Of a stretch of 64,000 nt of DNA, positions 15,837 to 24,899 are shown one piece after another. Under the pieces are notes generated by a model that saw nothing but the letters and a program-made list of their open reading frames with translations, was not told the origin of the DNA and did not search any database. The stretch's first letter is position 1. Each line of letters begins with the position of its first letter. The stretch is from the NCBI RefSeq assembly GCF_003054965.1, contig NZ_MIES01000006.1, forward strand, positions 168,657 through 232,656, in the 5' to 3' direction. A program made the translations under genes and the position numbers. The stretch is from Saccharospirillum sp. MSK14-1. Its GTDB lineage: Bacteria > Pseudomonadota > Gammaproteobacteria > Pseudomonadales > Natronospirillaceae.

Positions 15837-17378
15837 TTAGTCGGGGGAGTTCAGACCCTGATTAAACTCCGCCATCTGCTGCCACAGCGGTTCCATGGCA
15901 CGACGTAACTGGCAAAAGAACTGATAACGACGCTCGAAAAACTCGCGCTTATCAGTGCAGGGTTGATAGTGAGCACTCAGTCGTGTCATCTGCGCCGTGC
16001 CGTCGGCGTAGTCGGCAAAGCAACCGGCGCCGACGCCTGCGGCGATGGCCGCGCCCAGTGCGCCGGTTTCGCTGCCGTCGGCGGTGTCGATTTCGACATC
16101 GAGCACATCGGCAAACAACTGGGCCCAATAATCGCTGCGGGCACCGCCGCCGGTTAAACGCACCGAATCAAACGACACACCGGCGGCACGCAGGCGATCG
16201 AGATGCTGGCGATGACCGAACACCACGCCTTCGAACAACGCATAGAGCATGGCGCTGCGATCGTGCCAGCCGGTCACACCGTAAAAACCACCCCGCGCGT
16301 GCAACGCCTGGCCGGCGCCATAGAGATAAGGATGAAACAGAGGCAGATCGGCGGGCAGTGATACGTCGGTGAGTTCTTCGGCGATGATCTGATAAACCGA
16401 GGCGTCACGATCGCGAGCGCGTTGGCATTCGTCGGCGCAGAATTCGCGGATAAACCACTCCAGATTGGCGGTCGAGGTGGCACTGGATTCAATCGCTAAA
16501 AAACGCGTCGCATCGAAGGTGCTGGCCATAAACACCGATCCGGGTTTGGGCGGCTGTTCGACGATCACCTGATTGATGCTCCAGGTACCGGCAATCAACG
16601 ACGCCTGACCGGTGCGTTCAACACCGCTGCCCAACGCGCTGGCAACCACATCAAACAAACCAGCCACGACCGGCGTGCCCGCAGCCAAGCCAGTGAGTTC
16701 AGCGCTGGCGGCGGTGACTTCACCAACCACCTCGGTCGATTGATGCAACGGTGGCAACCAATCATGAGCGTCGTCCAGACCATAGGCGGCGAGCAATTCG
16801 TCGGAATAACCGCCCCGGCCAAAATCGATCAGGCCGCAGCCGCTCATATCGCTGAAGTCGCTGGAGCGCGCGCCGGTGAGCCGATGCACGACGGAGTCTT
16901 TGCACAGAAAAGCAGTGCCGATGCGTTGATAGAGTTCGGGTTGATGCTGGCACAACCAGCGCAACAACACCGGCGTCTGCGCCGCCCAAATGCCTTGATG
17001 GTTCAGCGGCAGAATCGCCGCTTCATCCAGAGCACCACTGGCAACCAGGGCTTCGGCGCGCGTATCCATCGACTGAATGGCTTTGAGCGGCTGGCCGTCA
17101 CGGTCGAGCAGATACACGCCGTTGCCGTGACCACTGACACCGATGGCGGCAATGGCACCACCACCGACACCGGCTTTCGCCAAGGCACCGGCGATGGCAC
17201 TCACACAATGTTGCCAATGTTCGTCCATATCGGTTTCGGTAAAACCGGGTGCCGGTTTTTGGGTGCCGACGCTTTGCGCATGCACCGCAATTTCACGACC
17301 GTTCAAATCAAACAGCGCGGCTTTTACCACGGTATTGCCGCAATCGATGCCCAGTAATAAAGGCGTCTGGGTTGCCAT
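15837..17378 (-). CDS. FGGY-family carbohydrate kinase (xylulokinase/erythritol kinase-like)
   Basis: ATP-dependent sugar or polyol kinase, 513 residues, typical for the FGGY family. The N-terminal phosphate-1 motif is LLGIDCGNTVVKAALFD at 8-24; the catalytic Asp is probably Asp243 (AGLFDVVASALGSG); the C-terminal ATP-binding motif LTGGGARSDYW matches the family. It resembles L-xylulose and erythritol kinases more than glycerol kinase in length and motif spacing, but the substrate cannot be read. It is the last gene of the minus-strand operon that begins with the ABC importer. A large structured repeat lies between it and the upstream aldolase gene. Confidence 0.9.
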   Translation of the reverse strand: MATQTPLLLGIDCGNTVVKAALFDLNGREIAVHAQSVGTQKPAPGFTETDMDEHWQHCVSAIAGALAKAGVGGGAIAAIGVSGHGNGVYLLDRDGQPLKAIQSMDTRAEALVASGALDEAAILPLNHQGIWAAQTPVLLRWLCQHQPELYQRIGTAFLCKDSVVHRLTGARSSDFSDMSGCGLIDFGRGGYSDELLAAYGLDDAHDWLPPLHQSTEVVGEVTAASAELTGLAAGTPVVAGLFDVVASALGSGVERTGQASLIAGTWSINQVIVEQPPKPGSVFMASTFDATRFLAIESSATSTANLEWFIREFCADECQRARDRDASVYQIIAEELTDVSLPADLPLFHPYLYGAGQALHARGGFYGVTGWHDRSAMLYALFEGVVFGHRQHLDRLRAAGVSFDSVRLTGGGARSDYWAQLFADVLDVEIDTADGSETGALGAAIAAGVGAGCFADYADGTAQMTRLSAHYQPCTDKREFFERRYQFFCQLRRAMEPLWQQMAEFNQGLNSPD

Positions 17379-17446
17379 AACGTGCTCGCTTTCTTGTTGT
17401 TGTTTTTTACGATCTTACCAACTTAACCACAACTGGTAGCCGTCGG

Positions 17447-17544
17447 TTTGGACAGGCCGGTTGGTGGACGTCCCTGGCCATGGACGGCCAGGGTCGAGCC
17501 CCCATGGATGGGTTAACGGCGTGCCGCCAACCGGCCTGTTCAAA
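17447..17544. repeat. 98-base three-arm palindromic intergenic element
   Basis: An outer stem of 18 bp with one mismatch (17447-17464 with 17527-17544, core GACAGGCCGGTTGG) encloses two inner hairpins: CCCTGGCC / GGCCAGGG at 17472-17493 and CCCA / TGGG at 17501-17512. It fills most of the 192-base gap between aldolase and kinase genes. It looks like a dispersed palindromic extragenic element, or an RNA three-way junction affecting processing of the operon mRNA. Only this copy occurs in the window. Confidence 0.65.
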
Positions 17545-17570
17545 GCGGCGGCGGGCCATAGCCAGAGAAC

Positions 17571-18413
17571 TCAACCCTGCTGATAAACTCCCATAGCCAC
17601 ATCCGCACTTACACCGTCATGAATCATCGCCATCAAAGCTTTCACCACCCGGCTCGGATCCGGATGCTGATAGATATTACGACCATAGACCATGCCGTGC
17701 GCGCCCTGCTTCAGCAGTTGCTCAGCCTTGCCAAAAACAGCCGCCAGGTCTTCCTTACCACCGCCACGAACCAACACCGGGCAGCGCGCCGCTTCAACCA
17801 CTTCATGAAAATCTTCAGCTTCAGTGGTCGGGTCGGCTTTAATAATGTCAGCGCCCATCTCACGCGCCAGCCGCACCAGGGTGACAATTTTCTCGCGATC
17901 GCCATCAACCATATAGCCGCCCCGTCCATCGTGCGGCTGCATCACCAACGGCTCGATCATCAACGGCATACCGACACGGTCACAGGCATTGCGCACCTTA
18001 CCAATGTTCTTCACACACTGACGAAACAGATCCGGCTCGTCCGGCAGCATAAAGAGATTCACCACCACACAGGCCGCGTCCATTTGCAGCGCTGTGTTGA
18101 TCGGGTCGTCTTCGTTTTGCAGTACCGCCCACATGCTGCGGTGACGTTCCGGGTTGTAAGGGTTGCCCATATCGGTGCGTAAAACCAAGGCGGGTTTGTC
18201 TTTGCCATTGCGGTTTTGCAACAAATCCGCCTGGCCATAATTCATCTGGATCGCATCGGGATTCGCCGCCACTAACTGATCGACGACACCGGCCATATCA
18301 CTCAGACCATTGAGAAAACTCGGCTCATTGCAGACGCCATGATCAATGGCGACGTCCAGGCATTTACCGTTATTCAGTAAGCGGTTCATCCGAACCTTAT
18401 GAGTATTAAACAT
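17571..18413 (-). CDS. Class I aldolase, DhnA/LsrF-type (FBP aldolase superfamily)
   Basis: Schiff-base aldolase of 280 residues. The family barrel motifs are present: LDVAIDHGVCNEPS at 19-32 and the lysine in GADIIKADPT (Lys192), the expected Schiff-base residue, followed by a phosphate-binding loop LVRGGGK at 214-220. This superfamily cleaves or condenses phosphorylated ketoses, usually with DHAP as one partner (archaeal-type class I FBP aldolase) or related chemistry (LsrF). It lies between the GlpD-like dehydrogenase and the kinase in one operon, so a role cleaving the ketose phosphate produced by the dehydrogenase is the simplest reading. The actual substrate is inference. Confidence 0.88.
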   Translation of the reverse strand: MFNTHKVRMNRLLNNGKCLDVAIDHGVCNEPSFLNGLSDMAGVVDQLVAANPDAIQMNYGQADLLQNRNGKDKPALVLRTDMGNPYNPERHRSMWAVLQNEDDPINTALQMDAACVVVNLFMLPDEPDLFRQCVKNIGKVRNACDRVGMPLMIEPLVMQPHDGRGGYMVDGDREKIVTLVRLAREMGADIIKADPTTEAEDFHEVVEAARCPVLVRGGGKEDLAAVFGKAEQLLKQGAHGMVYGRNIYQHPDPSRVVKALMAMIHDGVSADVAMGVYQQG

Positions 18414-18433
18414 GATGCACTCCTTATGATGCG

Positions 18434-20170
18434 TCAGGCCGAACGCGAGTTGCGCTCAGCGGGGTTCAGTTGCCAGTCGGCCAGCCCATGCAGGCGGCGA
18501 AGCTGGTCGCGGGTGTGTTGCAGCATGGCGTTGCCCTCGGCTTCAGTCAGAGACAAATGCCGGTTTAATAACGCCTGCAATTCGACGAGTAACTCCGGCG
18601 TAATGCGACCACCAATGCCAATACCGGTGCGTCGCAAGACCAGATCCAACAAGGTTTGCGTGGCTTCAAATTCGATCAGAAAACCAATCTCACGCTCGCT
18701 GTAATTATCCAATGCCCGTAACGCTTGATCGCTGCCCGCAGCAAGATAATCGAGCACCGCTTCGGCGCGGGTGCCATAACGGTCAAACAATTGCGCCAGC
18801 CGCGCTGGTGATTCGTTGTAACGTTCCTGCCAGTCATTGAGTAGATTTTGACGGGTCCGATTGTCGCCCGGGTACCGCTGGCCACCACCAATGGCCAGTT
18901 CGTCGGTGGTGACGGTTCGCTCATGTTTCAGGTGCTGCAAAACCCGGTCAGCCACCTGTTCACCGAAAGCGCGAAAGGTGGTCCACTTGCCGCCGACCAT
19001 CGACAAAATCGGAAAAGGTCTTTGCTCGGTTGCTGCACTTTCTCGGCATTGATGATTGCGGCTGATCTGTCCCGTCACCGCCGCATCGCTGCGCGGTAAA
19101 GGGCGAATGCCACTGAAGCGATAGAGAATTTGTTGCGGCTCAATGCGAATGTTGGGGAACACATAAGCCAACGATTCGAGAATGTATTTTTCTTCATCCG
19201 GCGTGCAATACGGCTCATCCGGCGAGTCCACCGGCAAGTCGGTGGAACCCACCAACACCTGATCCATAAAGGGAAATAAAATACAGACACGACCGTCCGG
19301 GGTTTCGTAAAAAATCATATGGTCGCCCGTCGCCGCGCGCAGTTCGTCGTTGGCAACGATCAGATGTGAGCCCTTGGTGCCACCGATAAATTCGCTGGCG
19401 CTGTTCATCGCCTCGTTGGTGTGATCAATCCAGGCGCCGCTGGCGTTAATAACCACCTTCGGTTTAAGCGTGGTTTGTGCACCACTGATTTTGTCGATCA
19501 GGGTTAATTGATCGCCTTCGGTTTTTGCCAAGGCAACGTAATTCATCGCCAGCGAATTCGTCTCACTGGCTTGGGTATCGAGCACCATTTCCAGCGCCAG
19601 ACGTTCGGGATAACTGATCCAGGCATCGTAATAGGTCGCGCTGCACACCAACTGATTATTTAACGCCGGCCAGCGTTGCAAAGTTGCCGAGCGCGAACGG
19701 AATTTATGACGCGGCAGAATTTGCCGGCGACGGGTATAGAAGTCATACAACCAAAGCCCGGCTTTGATGATAAAAGCACCGCGACGTGACGGTCCGGGTT
19801 CGCGACCGAACAGACGGCTAAGCGCCGAACCGACACCGGCGAGCCAGTAGAAAATCGGAATCGTCGTTGGCAGCGGTCGCACATAATGTGGCGCGTTATG
19901 CAGCAGGGCATTGCGTTCGGCCAGGGATTCACGCACCAGCGCCGTCTCGCCGGTTTCCAGGTACCGCAACCCGCCGTGAATCATGCGCGACGGTGCAGCG
20001 CTGGCGGCGCCACAAAAATCACCCTGATCGATTAACACCACATCAACACCCTGTAACGCCAGTTCGCGATACACACTGATGCCGTTAATGCCGGCGCCAA
20101 TAACGACGACGTCAGCCATTTCCCTGGCTGCTAATTTTTGCCAAAGCGCGGCCCTGCTATGCTCGTTCAT
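18434..20170 (-). CDS. FAD-dependent glycerol-3-phosphate dehydrogenase family enzyme (GlpD/EryB-like)
   Basis: Flavoenzyme of 578 residues oxidising a polyol phosphate at C2, probably membrane-associated and passing electrons to quinone as GlpD does. The FAD-binding Rossmann motif VVVIGAGINGIS is at 21-32, with PSRMIHGGLRYLE near 60-73 and GGKWTTFR in the C-terminal half, all family hallmarks. It differs from the second GlpD-type protein in this window (33112-34656), and its linkage to an FGGY kinase, an EryD-like regulator and an Rbs-type importer resembles the erythritol-phosphate dehydrogenase EryB context. I infer an alditol phosphate other than glycerol-3-phosphate as substrate. Confidence 0.9.
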   Translation of the reverse strand: MNEHSRAALWQKLAAREMADVVVIGAGINGISVYRELALQGVDVVLIDQGDFCGAASAAPSRMIHGGLRYLETGETALVRESLAERNALLHNAPHYVRPLPTTIPIFYWLAGVGSALSRLFGREPGPSRRGAFIIKAGLWLYDFYTRRRQILPRHKFRSRSATLQRWPALNNQLVCSATYYDAWISYPERLALEMVLDTQASETNSLAMNYVALAKTEGDQLTLIDKISGAQTTLKPKVVINASGAWIDHTNEAMNSASEFIGGTKGSHLIVANDELRAATGDHMIFYETPDGRVCILFPFMDQVLVGSTDLPVDSPDEPYCTPDEEKYILESLAYVFPNIRIEPQQILYRFSGIRPLPRSDAAVTGQISRNHQCRESAATEQRPFPILSMVGGKWTTFRAFGEQVADRVLQHLKHERTVTTDELAIGGGQRYPGDNRTRQNLLNDWQERYNESPARLAQLFDRYGTRAEAVLDYLAAGSDQALRALDNYSEREIGFLIEFEATQTLLDLVLRRTGIGIGGRITPELLVELQALLNRHLSLTEAEGNAMLQHTRDQLRRLHGLADWQLNPAERNSRSA

Positions 20171-20233
20171 AACCTTAATCTCATCTGCATTTGGTCGATT
20201 GGGCGCGCGCCACCGCGCCCATTGGCGTGAGTC

Positions 20234-21220
20234 CTAGCCGTCGATATCCGACAAGTATCTGGCTCGGGCCGCGTCGATGTGCTCGCAGTCGGCGGCGCTT
20301 AATTCAACGTCACCCGCGCGAGCGTTTTCCGATGCCTGCGATGGGTTACGTGCTCCGCACAAGGCGTAGGTGATGCCTGGCTGCTGCAACGTCCAGGCAA
20401 TGATCAACTGACCGGGCGTGGTGTGATACTGACTGCACAGAGGTTCGATCTCGGCAAAAAAGTCGGCGACCTTTTTACGATTCTCAACACTGAAGCGGGG
20501 GTTACTTTTACGCTGATCGTCGCCTTCAAACTGACGCGTTGGCGTCATTCGTCCGCTCAGCAATCCCAGCGCCATGGAGGAATAACTTAAACAGGAAACG
20601 TTGTTCGTTTTACAGATCGGCAACAAGGTGGTTTCAATGCCGCGATCGATGGCGGAGTAACACTCCTGAATCGCATCGACCGGACCGTATTTCAGGTATT
20701 CATTGAGATCGGATTCGCTGGCGTTACTGATACCGATGGCGCGAATTTTCCCGGCCGCTTTCAGCTCCAGCAACTTGGTCATGGTTGCTTCGATCGGCGT
20801 GGTCGGGTCTTGCCAGTGTGTGATGTATAAATCGATGTAATCGGTACGCAGCCGTTTCAAGCTTTGCTCCAGCTCGTATTCAATCGATTCCGGACCGAGG
20901 TAACGATTGATCGGCTGTCCATCTTCCTCGACGAAGAAATTGCCTTTGCTGTCATCGTGCCAGGTCATACCGCATTTGGTCGCCAGGATCACCTCATCGC
21001 GCCGGCCTTCAATGGCGCGACCGACCAGTTCTTCGGAACGACCCAAGCCATAAGCGGGAGCGGTGTCGATCAGATTAATGCCGCGATCGAGCGATTCATG
21101 GATGGCGGCGATGGAGTTGTCATCGTCATGACCACCCCACATCCAGCCACCCATCGCCCAGGTGCCGAGTCCGACAACTGAGGCTTGAATGTCTGTGCTT
21201 CCGAGCGTTCTCATCTTCAT
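20234..21220 (-). CDS. Aldo/keto reductase
   Basis: NAD(P)H-dependent oxidoreductase, (beta/alpha)8 barrel, 328 residues. The catalytic tetrad is intact: Asp52 and Tyr57 (IDTAPAYGLGRSEE), Lys82 (ATKCG) and His135 (YITHWQD). In sugar operons such enzymes reduce aldoses to alditols, oxidise aldoses to lactones, or detoxify the aldehyde product of an aldolase. It starts two bases after the SorC-type gene stops, so it is co-transcribed in the importer operon. If it reduces an imported aldose, the kinase and GlpD-like enzyme would act on the resulting alditol; if it oxidises one, the SMP-30 lactonase would follow. Confidence 0.9.
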   Translation of the reverse strand: MKMRTLGSTDIQASVVGLGTWAMGGWMWGGHDDDNSIAAIHESLDRGINLIDTAPAYGLGRSEELVGRAIEGRRDEVILATKCGMTWHDDSKGNFFVEEDGQPINRYLGPESIEYELEQSLKRLRTDYIDLYITHWQDPTTPIEATMTKLLELKAAGKIRAIGISNASESDLNEYLKYGPVDAIQECYSAIDRGIETTLLPICKTNNVSCLSYSSMALGLLSGRMTPTRQFEGDDQRKSNPRFSVENRKKVADFFAEIEPLCSQYHTTPGQLIIAWTLQQPGITYALCGARNPSQASENARAGDVELSAADCEHIDAARARYLSDIDG

Positions 21221-21222
21221 AT

Positions 21223-22185
21223 TCAGGCTCCTTTCTCCAAACGTTTAAGCACGGCCTTGGTGGTGACTTCGTCGCTGATCAGCGTTTTGAAAAAACGACC
21301 GCGCAAAGCCCCGACAATCGGATTCACCTTGCTGGCGGATGCAGCCACCCCAACCGACAGTGGAATATCGCGCAGCTCAGCGAGCGTCAGCGCAACCAGT
21401 TTTTCATTGTGTTGATGGCCCACCAATTGGCCTTCAACGTCGAATAAGTGAGCGAATAAATCGCCCGTCGCGCCTTCTTTAATCAAGGCATCGCGGTCGG
21501 CGCGACTCATCGAGCGCAGATCGAAGTAGCTCGAATCCTGCGGCACGATGGAACCGATACCGAGCAAGGCGATGTCCGCATGGCGCGCTTTATCGAGCAC
21601 TTCGCGCGTCTGGCGCATGTCCATTAACATGTTGCGTTCTGCTGCGCTGTCGGCGAACAACGGCGCATGCAATTGCAAAGCGCGACCGCCAAGACGCTCG
21701 GCTAACTCCATCGCCAGATGATTCACATCGGTGTAATGCTTGCCCTGAACACCGCCGGTCGCTGGCACGACGGTGACGTCATAGTGGCGTTGCGGATTCA
21801 ACGCGTGAACAATTTCAGTAATCTGTTTACCGCCACTGATGCACAACACATCGCCATCGCGCAGATGTTGCAGCAGGTAATCGGCGGCGGCACCACCGAC
21901 GGTACGAGCGACAGTATCCGGGTCGTCCGAATAGGTCGGGCTGACCAACGCTTCGGGAATGCCACTGGCATCGGTGAGCGCTTTTTCCAGTTCAAACAAC
22001 GACTGGTACGGCGTCTTGATGCTGATTTCCAGATAACCCTCATCGCGCGCCTGACGAATGATGCGATTGACCTTGGCGGTCGACAGCCCCAGCAACTTTG
22101 AGATGTCGGATTGATTGCGCTGCTCAATAAAGTGCATCGTCAATATCCGGCTGAACAGTCGCGCCTTGTCGTAATCCACCTTCAT
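21223..22185 (-). CDS. SorC/DeoR-family sugar-binding regulator (EryD-like)
   Basis: Regulator of 320 residues: an N-terminal helix-turn-helix (NQSDISKLLGLSTAKVNRIIRQARDEG, about 28-54) and a C-terminal SorC sugar-phosphate-binding domain (TVARTVGGAAADYLL; DVTVVPATGGVQG; ALLGIGSI). SorC-family proteins sense phosphorylated pathway intermediates. It is embedded in the operon between the permease and aldo/keto reductase genes with ten- and two-base gaps, as expected for an autoregulated local repressor or activator. The 25-base element repeated before the importer and iron-ADH genes is a candidate binding site. Confidence 0.92.
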   Translation of the reverse strand: MKVDYDKARLFSRILTMHFIEQRNQSDISKLLGLSTAKVNRIIRQARDEGYLEISIKTPYQSLFELEKALTDASGIPEALVSPTYSDDPDTVARTVGGAAADYLLQHLRDGDVLCISGGKQITEIVHALNPQRHYDVTVVPATGGVQGKHYTDVNHLAMELAERLGGRALQLHAPLFADSAAERNMLMDMRQTREVLDKARHADIALLGIGSIVPQDSSYFDLRSMSRADRDALIKEGATGDLFAHLFDVEGQLVGHQHNEKLVALTLAELRDIPLSVGVAASASKVNPIVGALRGRFFKTLISDEVTTKAVLKRLEKGA

Positions 22186-22195
22186 CTCCTTCGCC

Positions 22196-23197
22196 TTAAC
22201 CTTGTTGCACCGAACGGTTGTGCAGAATGTGGTCGATTGCCACCGCGGCGAGCAGAATCAGACCTTTGATCAGGTCCTGCCAATACACCGAAACGTTCAG
22301 CAAAATGAGCGAGCTCGAAACCACCGACAGCAAAGCGATGCCGAGAATGGCGCCGAACACCGTGCCTTCACCGCCCTTTAAAGAAGCGCCGCCAATCACC
22401 GCTGCGGCGATGATATTCAGCTCCAGCCCGACACCGAAGTTGGGTGTGGCCGCGCCAAATTTGGACATATAAATAATGCCAGCCAAACCGCACAGCGTTG
22501 AGCTTAAAACGGTCACGCCTATTTTAATGCGCTTGGTCCGAATGCCAGAGAATTCCGCCGCCCGTTCGTTACTGCCGGTGTAAAATATTTTTCGGAACGC
22601 CGTGGCATTGCGCAGCAGATAATCGGCGATGATCACCACCACAAAGAAAATAATGATTGAAAACGGAACACCCCAAAGCGTGCCCTGCCCAACGAATTTG
22701 AATTCCGGTGGCAGCGAAAACAATGAGATCGGCGTGCCTTGGGTGATTACCATCGAAGCGCCCCGGGCAATGCCCATAAAGGCCAGCGTCACAATAAAGT
22801 GATGCATGCCGATGCGCGTCACACAGTTACCCATGATCAGACCGATGATGCTGCAAATGCCGATGGATGACAGGCTTGCCAGCCAGGGATTCATACCCAG
22901 CACAAACAGCTTGGCCGCCATCACCATGGCCAGACACATCACTGCGCCGACCGATAAATCAATACCGCCAACAATCAGTAACATGGTCATACCGACCACG
23001 ACGATGCCTTCCGTCGAAAACGACAGCAGCATCGCCTTCATATTGGCCCAGGTCAGAAAATAGGGCGAAGCAAAACTCATCACGATGAACAGGCCGACGA
23101 TGATCAGAATCAAGGTCAGTTCGCGCATTTTTCGGATGTTGCCAAACAATCCTCGCTTGGTTGGATCGGGTGAAAAACTCGGTGTGTTAGCGGTCAT
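22196..23197 (-). CDS. Rbs-type carbohydrate ABC transporter permease
   Basis: Inner-membrane permease of the ribose/xylose/AraH (CUT2) class, 333 residues with many hydrophobic segments. Family motifs: GGIDLSVGAVMCLAMV near 78, and the EAA-like GGASLKGGEGTVFGAILG toward the C-terminus. CUT2 systems use a single permease gene as homodimer with one fused ATPase, matching this operon. The ATG has AGGAG ten bases upstream. It lies between the ATPase gene and the SorC regulator. Confidence 0.94.
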   Translation of the reverse strand: MTANTPSFSPDPTKRGLFGNIRKMRELTLILIIVGLFIVMSFASPYFLTWANMKAMLLSFSTEGIVVVGMTMLLIVGGIDLSVGAVMCLAMVMAAKLFVLGMNPWLASLSSIGICSIIGLIMGNCVTRIGMHHFIVTLAFMGIARGASMVITQGTPISLFSLPPEFKFVGQGTLWGVPFSIIIFFVVVIIADYLLRNATAFRKIFYTGSNERAAEFSGIRTKRIKIGVTVLSSTLCGLAGIIYMSKFGAATPNFGVGLELNIIAAAVIGGASLKGGEGTVFGAILGIALLSVVSSSLILLNVSVYWQDLIKGLILLAAVAIDHILHNRSVQQG

Positions 23198-23242
23198 AAA
23201 ACCACGCTCCTGTGTTGCCGGTTATTATTGTTTTGCACGGCG

Positions 23243-24808
23243 TTAGGTTGCCGGTTGCACACGAAATTGTGTCGTTGTTTCTGCAGGGCTGTTTTCGATG
23301 TTTTGTCCCATACCAGACGCCAATCGGATCAGTCGGTCTTCGTTGATTGCATCCCCACTGACGATGCCGTTATTGCGGCCTTCGCACATCACCATCACGC
23401 GGTCACACAGACCGACGATCTCAGGCAATTCCGACGAAATCACAATGACGCCAACGCCCTGACTGGCAAGCTCACGCGTCAGCCGATGGATTTCGGACTT
23501 GGCGCCGACATCGATGCCGCGCGTTGGTTCGTCCATAATCACCAACCGTGGTTTGACTGAGAGCATTTTGGCAATGGCGACTTTTTGTTGGTTACCACCA
23601 CTCAATGACGACACCGGATGCTCAAGCCGTCCGTATTTCAGGTTCAGTCGTTGCGCCAGTTCGGTCGCTTGTTCGCGCTCCAGACGACGGTTAATAAAGC
23701 CGTAATTTGACACCTGCTCCAGATCGAGCGCGGCAATGTTTCCGGCGATGGGCAAGTCGAGAAAAACGCCGTTTTCCTTACGGTCTTCCGACAGATAAAC
23801 AATGCCTAATGCGACACTGTCCTGGTAATTGCGAATCTCGGCAGGCCGCCCTAAAAACGTCAGTTCGCCGCTGGTGCGTTTGTGCAGTCCGCAGATGGCC
23901 TTGACCACCTCGCTGCGACCCGCGCCGATTAATCCAGCAATGCCAAAGATCTCTCCGCGATGCACCCGGAAACTGACGTCATTAAAGCGGCGATCATCGG
24001 AATAATTCTGCACGTCGAGCAGGACCTCACCGGACTCTGGCAGCGTGCTTAATTTCGGCGGGTAGAGTTCACCCAGTTCCCGGCCGACCATCTTGCCGAC
24101 GATGGCGTCGGGCGAGGTATCGGCGATGTTTTCGGTGCACACGTATTGGCCGTCGCGCAGTACGGTGATGCGATCGCACTGCTCAAATATTTCCGCCATG
24201 CGATGGCTGATATAGATGATGCTGATGCCCTCGGCTTTCAGCTGCTGCATGATGCGGAACAGCGCCTGGGTTTCGCTTTCGGTGAGCGCGGCGGTCGGCT
24301 CATCGAAAATTAAAATGTCGCAGTTAAGGGTTAAGGCTTTGGCAATTTCCACCAACTGCTGATTGGAAATACTCAGTTCGTGTAAGCGTGCATCGGGGTC
24401 GATATCCGCCAAGGGTTTGATGGCGTCACGGGCGATGCGTCGTATTTCCCGAAAGTTCACAAACCAGCGTTTGCTGGCGTTCAGCATCGGCATGGAAATA
24501 TTTTCCGCGACCGACACATCCGGGCAAAGTGCAATTTCCTGATGCACCAGACCGATGCCCATTTTTTGGGCGGCTAATGGATCGGCAATTTGGGTTGCTT
24601 TTCCGTGCACGCGAATCTCGCCGGCGTCGGGTTGGTGAATGCCGTCGATGATCTTCATCAAGGTCGATTTACCCGCGCCGTTTTCGCCAGCCAGCGCATG
24701 AATTTCACCTTTGCGCAAACTGAAGTTAACACCGCGCAGTGCACGGGTAGCGCCAAAGGCTTTTTCGATGCCGATCAATTCCAAGACGGTTTCATCAAAG
24801 CGTGTCAA
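23243..24808 (-). CDS. Rbs-type carbohydrate ABC transporter ATPase (two fused domains)
   Basis: ATPase of a CUT2 importer, 521 residues with tandem nucleotide-binding domains. Domain 1 has Walker A GENGAGKST at about 40-48 and Walker B LIFDEPTAAL. Domain 2 has the degenerate Walker A GLIGAGRSE, signature LSGGNQQK and Walker B LVIMDEPTRGIDVG. This asymmetric pattern is normal for RbsA/XylG/MglA. The start is TTG at 24808, preceded by GGGGAGG with good spacing and no nearby ATG. It follows the binding-protein gene by 91 bases. Confidence 0.94.
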   Translation of the reverse strand: MTRFDETVLELIGIEKAFGATRALRGVNFSLRKGEIHALAGENGAGKSTLMKIIDGIHQPDAGEIRVHGKATQIADPLAAQKMGIGLVHQEIALCPDVSVAENISMPMLNASKRWFVNFREIRRIARDAIKPLADIDPDARLHELSISNQQLVEIAKALTLNCDILIFDEPTAALTESETQALFRIMQQLKAEGISIIYISHRMAEIFEQCDRITVLRDGQYVCTENIADTSPDAIVGKMVGRELGELYPPKLSTLPESGEVLLDVQNYSDDRRFNDVSFRVHRGEIFGIAGLIGAGRSEVVKAICGLHKRTSGELTFLGRPAEIRNYQDSVALGIVYLSEDRKENGVFLDLPIAGNIAALDLEQVSNYGFINRRLEREQATELAQRLNLKYGRLEHPVSSLSGGNQQKVAIAKMLSVKPRLVIMDEPTRGIDVGAKSEIHRLTRELASQGVGVIVISSELPEIVGLCDRVMVMCEGRNNGIVSGDAINEDRLIRLASGMGQNIENSPAETTTQFRVQPAT

Positions 24809-24899
24809 AACCGATCCTCCCCTCTGTTCAAAACAGCGTCCCTGCGGTGCTATGTATCCTTGCGGGATCGGCCTTCATAGTGACCGACCCCTCCGCCCA

